This document shows positions 50,964-60,224 of a stretch of DNA of 64,000 nucleotides, piece after piece; position 1 is the stretch's first letter, and every line of letters begins with the position of its first letter. The DNA is from Halobacillus kuroshimensis DSM 18393. GTDB lineage: Bacteria; Bacillota; Bacilli; Bacillales; Halobacillaceae. The translations under genes were made by a program, and so were the position numbers. The notes beneath the pieces are model-generated. The model did not search any database. It worked only from the letters and a program-made list of their open reading frames with translations, and had not been told where the DNA came from. Location: positions 248,001 to 312,000 of the forward strand of contig NZ_AUDY01000009.1 of NCBI RefSeq assembly GCF_000425705.1, read 5' to 3'.

Positions 50964-51800
50964 ATGGAGGAACCGATCCTTCAGACCATTAAAACGTATT
51001 ATCCCTCTTTGTCTCAGGGGCAGAAAAAAGTGGCCTCCTATTTGATTGAGCATAAAGAGGAGGGAGCCATCATAACGGCTTCACAGCTGGGTCGGAATGT
51101 CGGCGTCAGCGAAACGACGGTCATCCGTCTGGCCAATGTGCTTGGGTTCCGCGGGTATTCCCATATGCAGGAGGCCATCCGCTCCAACTGGCTTCAGTCC
51201 TCTCAGTCTTCTACAATGTCAGGACAGGTGAAGGAAGAAGACCGGTTTTATCAAGTGGCGGAACAGGAAAAGAAAGTGTTTGCTCATATGATGGATCAGC
51301 TGAATCCGGAGGAAATCCGGGAAGCAGCGGAGGTCATGATGAAAGCGGACCGGGTGTTCATCGGGGGCTTCGGGGGGTCTTATGCGGCTGGGTATTGGTT
51401 TTACTACGCGCTGAGACAGCTGAGAGACCGCGTGTCCCTTTTCAGCGCTGAGGGACTGCTCCCGGAGGAAATGGTAGATATCGATGAGCTGTCCGCGGTC
51501 GTCATTTTTTCTTTCCCGAGGTATCGGAAAGAAGGAAAAGAGCTGTCTGACGCTGCCAGGAAAGCCGGCGCATCCATCGTCGCCTTCGCAGATAAGCCTT
51601 TGTCACCGGTTGGCCGGGAAGCGGATGTGACTATTACGACAGAAGAGCGGATGGAGACGGATTATCATTCCATTGCGGGCGCCGTCAGCGTTTCCGAAAT
51701 GGTTATTCAGACGGCAGCGGACAAGTACTCGGAACAGGTAAAAGCAAGGCAGCAGAAAATTGAACTGATGTATGCAGAGCGGGGGATGTTTTTAGAGTAG
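50964..51800 (+). CDS. RpiR family transcriptional regulator of the D-amino acid operon
   Basis: A 278-residue RpiR protein: HTH at 1-75 (LSQGQKKVASYLIEHKEEG, VGVSETTVIRLANVLGFRGYSHMQ) and a SIS domain at about 110-250 (VFIGGFGGSYAAGYWF, AVVIFSFPRYRKEGKEL). The SIS serine motif of sugar-binding members is replaced by FPRYRKE, so its ligand may not be a sugar phosphate. It is the first gene of a same-strand operon of transporter, M20 hydrolase, racemase and GNAT genes, and presumably controls them. Confidence 0.9.
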   Translation: MEEPILQTIKTYYPSLSQGQKKVASYLIEHKEEGAIITASQLGRNVGVSETTVIRLANVLGFRGYSHMQEAIRSNWLQSSQSSTMSGQVKEEDRFYQVAEQEKKVFAHMMDQLNPEEIREAAEVMMKADRVFIGGFGGSYAAGYWFYYALRQLRDRVSLFSAEGLLPEEMVDIDELSAVVIFSFPRYRKEGKELSDAARKAGASIVAFADKPLSPVGREADVTITTEERMETDYHSIAGAVSVSEMVIQTAADKYSEQVKARQQKIELMYAERGMFLE

Positions 51801-51826
51801 GGATCTATTAAAAAGGAGTGGGGATT

Positions 51827-53203
51827 ATGCAGGGAGAGTTTCAGACGACGAATGTTACAGAGAAAACTTATACGAAGAAGGATTACTGGAAATTTATACT
51901 GCCGTCATTATTTGGTCTTTTGTTTTTTATCGTTCCTATTAATACAGAATCAGGCATGACTGTTCCGGTAGCCTATTTTGCCAACAGTATCAACGGTGCT
52001 CTTGGTGCGTATATACCAGCCTTTACAGTAGCGGTTATAACGCTGTCTGTACTTGGTTCCATCCTGGCCAGGGGAATGAAGCCTGGCTGGATCATGAATT
52101 CTGCGTATTTGAAAAATCTCTTTTATGTAAGTAACAACTGGCTCGTCACCCGGACAGCCGGGATGGTCTTTGGGTGGATGGTGCTGGTTGCTTTCGGTCC
52201 TGATTTTCTCGTATCGGATGTGACCGGCGGCCTTCTCCTCAATGATCTGCTGCCTGTATTGTTCACAACGTTTCTTTTGGCAGGATTCCTTCTGCCTCTG
52301 CTTCTCAACTTTGGCCTGCTTGAATTCGTCGGAGCTCTATTGATGAAAGTGATGCGCCCGTCTTTTACACTTCCTGGACGTTCCTCGCTGGACTGTCTGG
52401 CTTCATGGGTGGGAGATGGAACGATCGGAGTGCTGTTGACTTCTAAGCAGTACGAAGAAGGCTATTACACGAAGCGGGAGTCCGCCGTTGTAGCGACTAC
52501 GTTTTCGATTGTTTCCATCACGTTTACGATTGTCGTCATCACTTATTTGAACATGGAGGCGTACTTCCTGCCTTATTACGCAACGATTATCATTGCCGGT
52601 CTGGCCGCTGCGATTATTATGCCGCGGATTCCACCGCTTTCAAGAAAATCGGATGATACGTACGAAGGCGCCGAACGAAGAACAGAGGAGATGATTCCGT
52701 CCGGCGTATCTGTTGTCAAATGGGGGAAAGGCCAAGCCCTTGAAAAAGCACGGCACAGTGGCGGGGCGAAGGCAACGGTGAAAGAAGGCCTGCAGAACGT
52801 GCTGGATATGTGGATTGGTGTGATGCCGGTCGTCATGGCTATCGGTACGGTGGCTGTTGTGATTGCCGAATTCACCTCTTTCTTCACGATCATCGGAAAG
52901 CCTTTTGAATGGCTGCTTGTCGTGATGCAGGTGCCGGAAGCATCGGCCGCTGGTCAGACGATGGTCGTCGGGTTTGCGGATATGTTCCTCCCGGCTGTTA
53001 TTGGAAGCGGCATCGAAAGTGAAATGACCCGCTTCATCATCGCTTCTGTTTCTGTCACCCAGCTTGTCTACATGTCGGAAATGGGTGGACTTCTGCTTGG
53101 GTCGAAGCTGCCGGTAAGCTTCAAAGATCTTGTTTTCATCTTTCTATTGCGTACCATCATTACACTGCCGATTGTTGTCGGTATAGCCCATCTCATTTTC
53201 TAA
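51827..53203 (+). CDS. YjiH-type membrane transporter (nucleoside recognition/Gate domain)
   Basis: A 458-residue polytopic protein, about ten helices, with two Gate (nucleoside-recognition) segments around residues 140-250 and 330-440 (SSLDCLASWVGDGTIGVLLTSKQY; ADMFLPAVIGSGIESEMTRF). YjiH-type proteins are of unknown substrate. In this operon it could carry an amino acid or an N-acyl amino acid. ATG 51827 has AAGGAG eight bases upstream; GTG 51818 is not needed. Confidence 0.8.
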   Translation: MQGEFQTTNVTEKTYTKKDYWKFILPSLFGLLFFIVPINTESGMTVPVAYFANSINGALGAYIPAFTVAVITLSVLGSILARGMKPGWIMNSAYLKNLFYVSNNWLVTRTAGMVFGWMVLVAFGPDFLVSDVTGGLLLNDLLPVLFTTFLLAGFLLPLLLNFGLLEFVGALLMKVMRPSFTLPGRSSLDCLASWVGDGTIGVLLTSKQYEEGYYTKRESAVVATTFSIVSITFTIVVITYLNMEAYFLPYYATIIIAGLAAAIIMPRIPPLSRKSDDTYEGAERRTEEMIPSGVSVVKWGKGQALEKARHSGGAKATVKEGLQNVLDMWIGVMPVVMAIGTVAVVIAEFTSFFTIIGKPFEWLLVVMQVPEASAAGQTMVVGFADMFLPAVIGSGIESEMTRFIIASVSVTQLVYMSEMGGLLLGSKLPVSFKDLVFIFLLRTIITLPIVVGIAHLIF

Positions 53204-53216
53204 GGGGGAATGCATC

Positions 53217-54341
53217 GTGGATCAGCACCAGGATGACCTTATACAAACGTATGAAGCGCTCCACGCGCTTGCGGAACCGAGTGGAAAAGAAGAAAAAACC
53301 TCCCATTATTTACAGAGCCGGTTGAAGGATGCCGGCTATAAAGTGAATACCTTTGCCCGCCACTATGGATTTTACGTGGACTATCCGGGAGAGACAGAAG
53401 AAGTGATCGCCTTGAGGGCGGATATGGATGCGCTCGTTCAGGAGGTAGACGGGGAAGTGCGCCCGAACCACTCGTGCGGTCATGACGGCCATAGTACGAT
53501 GGTGCTCCATTCCGCATTAAAGCTTATGGAATCCGGTGAAAAGCCATATCATACGGTCCGGTTTATCTTCCAGCCCGCAGAAGAAACGGCCGCCGGGGCG
53601 TTGCAGATGATGGAAAGCGGGGCCCTTGCGAATGTGAAATTTTTAGGTGGTATCCATCTGCGTCCGGAACAGGAAGTTCCTGACGGCAAGGCCGCACCCG
53701 TAATTCTGCACGGGGCAATTATTACATTGAAGCTGACAATTAAAGGAGTACCCGCTCATGCTGCCCGTCCTGAACTCGCCAAAAACCCGATTGAAGCTGC
53801 GGGCCGCTTGATGGCGTCGTTAAAAGCTGTACATGTGGATACCGGTTATTCTTTGAAGCCGACAGAACTGCATGCCGGTGAAGCTGCGAACCTCATTCCG
53901 GAAACGGCGAGAATGACGTTTGATATCCGCTCCGTTTCCAACGACGGGCTGCAGCGGCTTATCGACCAGACGAAGGAGATCATCCAACAGGTCGAGCAGG
54001 AAACAGGAACAGCAATCGGGAGCGAATGGGTGGAATTCTCGCCTGCAGCTGTCCAAAACGATCAAGCTGTAGGGCTGGCTGAAAAAGCGGTCGTGAAAGC
54101 CTGCTCCAAGGATGCCCTGGCACCGCCGTGTGTTTCACCGGGAGCGGAGGACTTTCATTTTTATACCTTCCATAACAGTGGACTGTCTGCGACGATGATC
54201 GGACTTGGGTGCGGGCTTACTCCAGGGCTGCATCATCCAGCGATGAACTTCAACAAAAAGGCTTTGATTACCGGCCGGGATATTTTATATGAAATGCTGC
54301 GTCAGGCCGATCAAGTAGACTGGAAGGAGGGGACTCCGTGA
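53217..54341 (+). CDS. M20 family amidohydrolase, probable N-succinyl-L-amino acid hydrolase
   Basis: A 374-residue M20 dizinc hydrolase. Metal ligands: RADMDAL (about residue 74), CGHDGHS (about 90), the catalytic Glu pair in PAEETAAGA (about 123), and the terminal SPGAEDFHFY with GLHHPAMNFNK. In Geobacillus an M20 enzyme in the same gene context removes succinate from N-succinyl-L-amino acids, and that role is likely here. Start is GTG 53217. It overlaps the racemase start by four bases. Confidence 0.88.
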   Translation: MDQHQDDLIQTYEALHALAEPSGKEEKTSHYLQSRLKDAGYKVNTFARHYGFYVDYPGETEEVIALRADMDALVQEVDGEVRPNHSCGHDGHSTMVLHSALKLMESGEKPYHTVRFIFQPAEETAAGALQMMESGALANVKFLGGIHLRPEQEVPDGKAAPVILHGAIITLKLTIKGVPAHAARPELAKNPIEAAGRLMASLKAVHVDTGYSLKPTELHAGEAANLIPETARMTFDIRSVSNDGLQRLIDQTKEIIQQVEQETGTAIGSEWVEFSPAAVQNDQAVGLAEKAVVKACSKDALAPPCVSPGAEDFHFYTFHNSGLSATMIGLGCGLTPGLHHPAMNFNKKALITGRDILYEMLRQADQVDWKEGTP

Positions 54342-55474
54342 ATATCGAAAAAGTGATTCTCCGTCAGATTAAGATGGACCTTCTGCATCCATTTACGACC
54401 AGTGTCGGGACTGAATATGATAAGGACGTCATCCTTGTGGAAGTCCAGTCTGCCAACGGTCATTCCGGCTGGGCCGAATCCGTATCCATCAATGAGCCGA
54501 TTTATAATGAAGAAACGATTGATACCAACTGGCCGATGCTTCGGAAGTTTCTTCTGCCCGAACTGCTGAAAGCACCGATTGGTCACCCGAGAGAAGTTTC
54601 GGAGCGCTTTCAGTCCATACGGGGCCAATTCAACGCAAAAGCTGCTGTGGAGCAGGCGGTCTGGGACTTGTACGCCAAGGAACAGGGACGTCCACTGGCC
54701 GAAGTGCTTGGTGGAACGAAGTCCTCCATTGATGTGGGCGTCAGTATCGGCATTACGGAAAGTGAAGACGCCCTTCTGGAAAAAATAGCCGGCTATGTGA
54801 AGGAAGGGTATAAGCGGATCAAAGTGAAAATCAAGCCCGGCTGGGATGTGGAGCTGCTTCGTGCCGTCCGGCGCCGGTTTCCTGATCTTGAAATGATGGC
54901 GGACGCCAACTGCGCCTACACGCTCGATGACATTCCCCGTCTGAAGCAGCTGGATGACCTGAACCTGATGATGATTGAACAGCCGCTGGCTCATGACGAT
55001 ATCATTGATCATGCAGAACTGCAGAAGCATTTGAATACACCGATCTGTCTCGATGAGAGCCTGCATTCCTATGATGATGTTCGGAAAGCGATTGAGCTTG
55101 GCAGCTGCAGGATCGTCAATTTGAAGATCGGCCGTGTTGGAGGCCTGCAGGAAACGCTGAAGATTCATAAGCTCTGTCAGGACCACCATATTCCGATGTG
55201 GTGCGGCGGCATGCTGGAAACCGGCATCGGCCGGGCGCATAACATTGCCGTCACAGCCCTGCCTCAGTTCCTTTATCCAGGAGATACAGCTCCTTCCAGT
55301 CATTATTGGGAGCGTGACATCATCCATCCGGAAGTGCGGATGGACCGCGGTGAAATGAAAGTTCCAGACCAGCCGGGAATTGGCTTTGAGCCCGATATTG
55401 ACTATATTGAACAATTAACGAGCAATAAAGAAACGTTTACACCAAAGGAAATGGCTGTGCGGCAGCACGATTAG
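54338..55474 (+). CDS. Enolase-superfamily N-succinylamino acid racemase (OSBS/NSAR family)
   Basis: A 378-residue enolase-superfamily enzyme of the muconate-lactonizing subgroup. The paired catalytic lysines are in KRIKVKIKPGW (about 164) and NLKIGRVGG (about 264); the metal ligands in MADANCAYT, MIEQPL and CLDES; the substrate loop is WCGGMLETGIGRAHN. NSAR racemises N-succinyl amino acids; many also act as o-succinylbenzoate synthase (MenC). No men genes are near, while an N-acyltransferase and an M20 hydrolase flank it, so the racemase role is favoured. Start GTG 54338, overlapping the M20 gene. Confidence 0.92.
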   Translation: MNIEKVILRQIKMDLLHPFTTSVGTEYDKDVILVEVQSANGHSGWAESVSINEPIYNEETIDTNWPMLRKFLLPELLKAPIGHPREVSERFQSIRGQFNAKAAVEQAVWDLYAKEQGRPLAEVLGGTKSSIDVGVSIGITESEDALLEKIAGYVKEGYKRIKVKIKPGWDVELLRAVRRRFPDLEMMADANCAYTLDDIPRLKQLDDLNLMMIEQPLAHDDIIDHAELQKHLNTPICLDESLHSYDDVRKAIELGSCRIVNLKIGRVGGLQETLKIHKLCQDHHIPMWCGGMLETGIGRAHNIAVTALPQFLYPGDTAPSSHYWERDIIHPEVRMDRGEMKVPDQPGIGFEPDIDYIEQLTSNKETFTPKEMAVRQHD

Positions 55475-55489
55475 AAAGTAGGGAATAGA

Positions 55490-56185
55490 ATGATTGCCCA
55501 AGGGATATTACAGCATCAACCAACAGGTCAGGAAAGGAAGTACAGTGTCCAGGTTCTTTCTTTGGATGCCCTGGAAGAACTGCAGACGATGCAGAAGGAA
55601 GTGGATCAGCATGTAGAGGATTCATCGACGCTGCAGCCGCTGAGCGAAGAAGAATTCACGACCATTTTAACAGGCGGAGGGCTGCTGATCGGGGTTTACG
55701 TGCGAGAGACCCTAGCTGCCTTCCGAGCATTATGGTATCCAGGACACCACATAGAGAATCTCGGCCGCGATGTCGGTCTTCCGGAAGCCGAGTGGGAGAA
55801 GGTCGTCCATCAGGAGATTTCATGCGTGCTTCCTGAATACAGAGGAAACCGCCTGCAGAAAAGCATGGGTGTCTGGATTATGGATGCTTTCCACGCAGCT
55901 AACCACGGCAGGACTCATCTCTTTTGTACGGTTCACCCTGAAAATCCCGGAAGTTTAAAGGATAAGTTTTCTCAAGGAATGGTCATTGCTGCGATCAAGG
56001 AAAAATACGCCGGCATGCTGCGCTATATTTTCTATCGTCCGGTTTCCAGTCCTGTGCTGTGGGATGAGTCTACAATCGTAACCGTTCAGCAGAAGGATTA
56101 CGATGAACAAAAATCCTTGATTGAGAATGGGTATGTAGGCGTACAGTGGCAGCCTTCCACGCTTCTCTTTGCAAAAAAACAATAA
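55490..56185 (+). CDS. GNAT acyltransferase, probable D-amino acid N-succinyltransferase
   Basis: A 231-residue GNAT-fold protein; the acyl-CoA-binding strand and loop are VLPEYRGNRLQKSMG at about residues 113-128. It follows the racemase by 15 bases. In the pathway described for Geobacillus kaustophilus a GNAT protein succinylates the D-amino acid with succinyl-CoA, after which NSAR and the M20 hydrolase give the L-amino acid. Exact acyl donor and amino acid preference cannot be read from sequence. Confidence 0.82.
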   Translation: MIAQGILQHQPTGQERKYSVQVLSLDALEELQTMQKEVDQHVEDSSTLQPLSEEEFTTILTGGGLLIGVYVRETLAAFRALWYPGHHIENLGRDVGLPEAEWEKVVHQEISCVLPEYRGNRLQKSMGVWIMDAFHAANHGRTHLFCTVHPENPGSLKDKFSQGMVIAAIKEKYAGMLRYIFYRPVSSPVLWDESTIVTVQQKDYDEQKSLIENGYVGVQWQPSTLLFAKKQ

Positions 56186-56191
56186 TTATAG

Positions 56192-56226
56192 AAAGGTGAT
56201 AACGTTTCAGGCGTTGTCACCTTTTT
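56192..56226 (+). terminator. Terminator of the D-amino acid operon
   Basis: A 13-bp stem with one G-U pair (56192-56204 with 56212-56224) followed by T. Confidence 0.9.
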
Positions 56227-56305
56227 GAGCTTTAGGATTGAAAAAAGTTCCATTCCTCTATAGGATGAGATCATTGGATACGCTACCATAGTGAGGAGAA
56301 TAATT

Positions 56306-57667
56306 GTGCGCCATTGGTCGAACTATTTATATCTATTCTACTCGTTTGTATTTTTACTGAATGTCCTTCATACGTTCTGGGCGGATGAAACGCTGTACAT
56401 AATCATTGGTGTTCTGGGAATGGTGATGACGGCTGTCAGCTTCCCCAGGTCGGACCGCGTCTTTAAGATTTTAGGGACTGTACTGCTGACAGCCGGCGGC
56501 TTTTTCTACTTTTCCAGCGATGCGGTCCTGTCTGATATCCCCCAATTTTTTGCCGGGAATATCAGTCTGCTGCTGCTTATTTCCATGCTGCCGTGGATGA
56601 ACAGTGTTGTGAAGGCGGGCAGATATAATAAGCTGCTTCAGTCATTGATTGGAGGGGGGAATCAGAGCTTAAGCGGATTGTATGCGCGCAGTGAAGTCAC
56701 GATGGTTTCTCTTGCGGCTTTCTTGAACCTTTCTTCTGCTGCGGTCTCTCAGGATCTTCTTAAGGAAAAATTGAAGCAGATGAACTTGAAAATGAAGAAT
56801 AACTTCATTCTGATGGTTACGCTGCGGGGCTATTCGCTCGCTCTTTTATGGAGCCCGCTGGAGATTTTACTGGCCACATCCATCTTTATTACCGGGGCCG
56901 ACTACCTTCAAGTGCTGCCGTGGATGCTTGCGATTTCCGTGATTGGTATTGCTCTTGACTCGTTTACTGCCAAATTCATGTACCGGGGTGAATCGATTCC
57001 AGAAGACCGTACAGGAGCAGCACCATTGAATAAACGCAAGTTCATTCAGTTTATTGCCGCCCTGATTTTATTTCTGTGCTTCGTTGTTTTCCTGGGGAAT
57101 GTTGTCCAGCTTGATTTTCTATTCTCTGTGACGATCGCTATTTTTCCGTTTGCCTTTGTATGGTCACTGCTGATCAAGCGCAGGCGCAGTTTTATGAATA
57201 TTGGGTGGCCGACATGGAAGTGGAAAACGAACCGGCTTGATAATTTCATCGTCCTCCTTTTGACATTGTCGTTCTTGACTAAAACCTTGAATGCATCGCC
57301 ATACCTCCAATACTTACAGGACCCTCTAATTGCTATGGAAGGGCAGCCGATCTTCATTATGCTGTTTATCCAGGCCGCGTTTTTAGTGATGACCCTTCTT
57401 GGTGTCCATCCCATTGCTACGATGGGAATCTTTGGAGGAGTCAGCGCGCTATTGACCAGTGCCTTTCCACCGGTAACCTTGACGATTCTGCTTTCGGCCT
57501 GTGCGATAGCCACCGTCCCTTCGGCACCCTATGGATTGATTGTGACCTTGACGTCTGTGGCATTGAAGGTGAACCCTTACCAGATTGTTCTTCGGAACCT
57601 TCCTTACAGTATCGGACTTGGTTTTGTGGGCATCGGTGTCGCTTTATTTTCAATGTGGATCTATTAA
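56306..57667 (+). CDS. Uncharacterised polytopic membrane protein, possible transporter
   Basis: A 453-residue protein with about 12 predicted helices; the re-entrant-looking segments near residues 105-150 and 395-430 (GVHPIATMGIFGG, SAPYGLIVTLTS) recall ion-transporter superfamily carriers of organic anions, but I cannot name the family. GTG 56306 has GAGGAG seven bases upstream and is preferred to GTG 56291. It has its own terminator and stands apart from the D-amino acid operon. Confidence 0.75.
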   Translation: MRHWSNYLYLFYSFVFLLNVLHTFWADETLYIIIGVLGMVMTAVSFPRSDRVFKILGTVLLTAGGFFYFSSDAVLSDIPQFFAGNISLLLLISMLPWMNSVVKAGRYNKLLQSLIGGGNQSLSGLYARSEVTMVSLAAFLNLSSAAVSQDLLKEKLKQMNLKMKNNFILMVTLRGYSLALLWSPLEILLATSIFITGADYLQVLPWMLAISVIGIALDSFTAKFMYRGESIPEDRTGAAPLNKRKFIQFIAALILFLCFVVFLGNVVQLDFLFSVTIAIFPFAFVWSLLIKRRRSFMNIGWPTWKWKTNRLDNFIVLLLTLSFLTKTLNASPYLQYLQDPLIAMEGQPIFIMLFIQAAFLVMTLLGVHPIATMGIFGGVSALLTSAFPPVTLTILLSACAIATVPSAPYGLIVTLTSVALKVNPYQIVLRNLPYSIGLGFVGIGVALFSMWIY

Positions 57668-57676
57668 TCTTGCGAG

Positions 57677-57702
57677 AACCTCCAAAAAATTGGAGGTTTT
57701 TT
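57677..57702 (+). terminator. Terminator of the membrane protein gene
   Basis: A perfect 9-bp stem (57677-57685 with 57690-57698) with an A4 loop and T run. Confidence 0.9.
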
Positions 57703-57859
57703 ACATGGTTCATTTCTTCAGGAATAGGGTATTTCTCTTTTGTCGAAAGATTTTAGTTGCAAAATTCGTCATTATTTAACATAATTTTTACAAAGTAACG
57801 TTTCTAGTAGTTGTTTGAGTCGACTGGTGAACAAGTACAAAGAAAGAGGGGACATTTAC

Positions 57860-58015
57860 ATGAGAGAAGATATGATCCGTGTTTTAGATCAGAGAGATAT
57901 CCTTGTGAAGGAAAATGAAAAACTGCAGCAGCAGCTGGAAGAAGAGCGTCAGAAAGTTGCCATGCTTCAGGAAAAGCTGCAGCAGGAGCAGCTGCTTTCT
58001 AAAAGTGGTGCTTAA
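57860..58015 (+). CDS. 51-aa coiled-coil protein
   Basis: A small soluble protein, nearly all heptad-repeat coiled coil (KLQQQLEEERQKVAMLQEKL and onward). ATG 57860 has GAGGGG eight bases upstream. A very strong terminator follows, which supports a real expressed gene. Function unknown; short leucine-zipper proteins often act as partners or scaffolds. Confidence 0.7.
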   Translation: MREDMIRVLDQRDILVKENEKLQQQLEEERQKVAMLQEKLQQEQLLSKSGA

Positions 58016-58030
58016 TCATAAGTGTTGTAA

Positions 58031-58070
58031 AAAGATTCCCGGGGTTGTCCTGAAACCCCGGGAATCTTTT
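58031..58070. terminator. Bidirectional terminator
   Basis: A perfect 16-bp stem (58031-58046 with 58054-58069) with a 7-base loop and T tracts on both sides, between convergent genes. Confidence 0.93.
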
Positions 58071-58071
58071 A

Positions 58072-58449
58072 TTATTTCATGATTGTTGAGCCGCGCAGCA
58101 GTTCGGGTTTAGCACCAAGAATGAGAAGAAAAAGCTTGGCGTCCCCGACTTCCCTGTGCTTATTGAGAAATTCCTGTACGACCTGGAAGTCCTCGTGGTC
58201 CTTCAGACGATTCACTTCCCGCTGATAGACAGATAGAATCGACCCTTTAATAAATTCAGGATAGCAGGCTTCAAGGTCTTCCTCCATCAGCAGGGCGCCC
58301 ATATATCCGTATTTGATCTGGAGCTGACGTGTGAAACTGACCACATGGTTTAAAATGGCGTAAACGTCCGGATAGCGGGTGCGGATCTCCCGGATATCTT
58401 CTTTTGCCTCATAGAGCTCACCCAAGCTTGCTAATTTGATCATGTTCAT
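58072..58449 (-). CDS. Uncharacterised 125-aa protein
   Basis: A soluble, helical protein I do not recognise. It has no signal peptide or obvious motif; the mid part (SFTRQLQIKYGYMGALLMEEDLE, read as two helices) and the end (LFLLILGAKPELLRGS) are amphipathic. It overlaps the end of the thioesterase gene by 32 bases, so it is translated from the same mRNA. Confidence 0.65.
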   Translation of the reverse strand: MNMIKLASLGELYEAKEDIREIRTRYPDVYAILNHVVSFTRQLQIKYGYMGALLMEEDLEACYPEFIKGSILSVYQREVNRLKDHEDFQVVQEFLNKHREVGDAKLFLLILGAKPELLRGSTIMK

Positions 58450-58972
58450 CCACTCCTTTTTCCCACGGTTTCTCCAACCCGATGATTCTTGTTAATTCAG
58501 CACTATGGTCGCGGCGGAACCGCCGGCGCTTGGCTCTTTCCTCTCCCGATTGATAGAGGAACTTCTCTTCTTCGGTTTCAGGGATGACCTTAGGTACCTT
58601 CACCGCCTGTTTATGTTCATCAAGAGCTACAAACGTCAGGAAAGCTGTAGCAGCCATCCGCCGCTCACCGGTAATCATATCTTCTGCAATGACTTTACAG
58701 AAAATCTCCATTGATTTATTTCCTGTATAAGAAACAAAGGATTCCACACAAACCGAATCCGTCTGATGGATGGGGTGAAGGAAATCGATGGAATCTGTTG
58801 ACGCTGTTACACACTCTTTTACCCGGGCGTGCCTTCGTGCAGAAAGGGTGGCGTTGTTATCCAGCTTTTTCATCAGCACCCCGCCGAACAGTGTATTGTA
58901 ATTATTCAAATCGTTAATCATCACTTGGTCTGTATTGATCACAAGACTTTCTTTTGCTCGTTTACCTGTCAT
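58418..58972 (-). CDS. Hotdog-fold acyl-CoA thioesterase (YkhA type)
   Basis: A 184-residue acyl-CoA hydrolase of the BFIT/YkhA group. Landmarks: LNNYNTLFGGVLMKKLDNNA near residues 19-38 with the active-site Asn/Asp, and DSIDFLHPIHQTDSVCVESFVSYTG near 57-80. ATG 58972 follows AAAGGAAGT; the longer frame from 59005 has no site. It cleaves acyl-CoA esters in the cytosol, probably in lipid turnover. Confidence 0.9.
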   Translation of the reverse strand: MTGKRAKESLVINTDQVMINDLNNYNTLFGGVLMKKLDNNATLSARRHARVKECVTASTDSIDFLHPIHQTDSVCVESFVSYTGNKSMEIFCKVIAEDMITGERRMAATAFLTFVALDEHKQAVKVPKVIPETEEEKFLYQSGEERAKRRRFRRDHSAELTRIIGLEKPWEKGVDEHDQISKLG

Positions 58973-59153
58973 TATTTCTGACTTCCTTTCTGTAAATAAA
59001 ATCATTTCGAAGCGCTTATTCGTAAAGACATGTCCCTACAAAAAGGAGAACACCATCAGTGTAAGCCTGAATAATCAGAAAGTGAAATAGCAATCCGGCA
59101 TTCATACGATAGATAATATCTATGGAAATGCTTACAATTAGTCTGAAGTGGAA

Positions 59154-59186
59154 TAAAAAAATCAGCTTTGGCGTTCAAAGCTGATT
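59154..59186 (-). terminator. Terminator of the LysR gene
   Basis: A perfect 11-bp stem (59160-59170 with 59176-59186) followed on the minus strand by a run of seven T. Confidence 0.9.
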
Positions 59187-60075
59187 AATCTTCCATTCTG
59201 CTCATGCGGTTTTGGGTGTAGGTGAGCCACTCCTTGGCAGCAAAGGAAATGTATTGATCTTTCGGCCAGATGATAGCCAGTTCCCACGCGATGGAAGGCT
59301 CCGTCACTTTGATTTTACGTACATTGTCACTCAACAGTTGAGAAACGCTCTTAGGCAGCAGGGAGATCCCGAAATTGGAAGCGACCATTTTACCAATAAA
59401 GTCCCATTGAGAGCTCTCCGATACGATTTTCGGCAGAAAGCCGGCTTCCTGACAGGCGTTTGAAATCCGGTCATTCAACACAAAATCCTTGTTGAAAAGG
59501 ATAAAGGATTCCTCTTTTAGATCAGCTAACTCAATTTCCTCGAGGCCCGCTAGCGGATGGTCCGGGTGCAGCACAACCTCCAATTCTTCGTTTAACAGGA
59601 AAAAGTAATGGAAACGTTCTTCATCCGTCGGCAGGACAGTAATCCCGACATCCAGTTCCTCCTGGAGAATCTGCTCCTCAATCTTTTTAGCACCACTCTC
59701 AACGAGCTGAAAGGTAATGTGTGGATACTGTTTATGAAAACTTCCGAGTGTCTGGATGAACTCCTCTGCATCCATGATGGGTGGCAGGCCGATACGCAGG
59801 TGGCCTTTCTGGAGGCCGAGCAGATCATCCAGTTGAGTCGTCAGGTTCTGGAAAGCTTTATCAATCGTTTTCGCCTGAGTGAGGATGAGTCGTCCGGCGT
59901 CTGTCAGGACGACTTTTTTTCTCCGCCGCTCAAAAAGCTCAACACCGAGGGCGTTTTCGAGGTTTTTAATCATTTTGCTGATGGTTGGCTGGGAGATATA
60001 GAGGTGTTCGGCCGCTTTTGTGAAACTCTGGAAGTGTGCGACTTCAATGAAATACTGCAGGTGACGGATGTCCAT
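59185..60075 (-). CDS. LysR family transcriptional regulator
   Basis: A 296-residue LysR regulator: winged HTH at 1-60 (SFTKAAEHLYISQPTISKMI, LGVELFERRRKKVVLTDAG) and a type 2 periplasmic-binding-like effector domain at 90-290. It resembles the CidR/YwbI group. No divergent target gene is adjacent (the neighbour is transcribed towards it), so its regulon is unknown. Confidence 0.92.
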   Translation of the reverse strand: MDIRHLQYFIEVAHFQSFTKAAEHLYISQPTISKMIKNLENALGVELFERRRKKVVLTDAGRLILTQAKTIDKAFQNLTTQLDDLLGLQKGHLRIGLPPIMDAEEFIQTLGSFHKQYPHITFQLVESGAKKIEEQILQEELDVGITVLPTDEERFHYFFLLNEELEVVLHPDHPLAGLEEIELADLKEESFILFNKDFVLNDRISNACQEAGFLPKIVSESSQWDFIGKMVASNFGISLLPKSVSQLLSDNVRKIKVTEPSIAWELAIIWPKDQYISFAAKEWLTYTQNRMSRMED

Positions 60076-60185
60076 GAATGAAATCTCCTTTAGAAGTTTG
60101 GACTTATTCTTTCATCATATAGGAATTTTCAATCTCTCACAAAGAGTGATCAGATTAAACCTTCACAAGGGTATACAAACAGAAA

Positions 60186-60220
60186 AGAGACCACAGCTTG
60201 AACTGTGGTCCCCTTTTTAT
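60186..60220 (-). terminator. Terminator after the coiled-coil surface protein gene
   Basis: A perfect 8-bp stem (60189-60196 with 60203-60210) with T-rich tracts on both strands. Confidence 0.75.
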
Positions 60221-60224
60221 TTAT

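Noticed and set aside
54311-55414. Long minus-strand open frame of 367 codons
   Set aside because: It is fully antisense to the racemase gene, which has all catalytic residues; the reverse frame shows no motif and no ribosome site.
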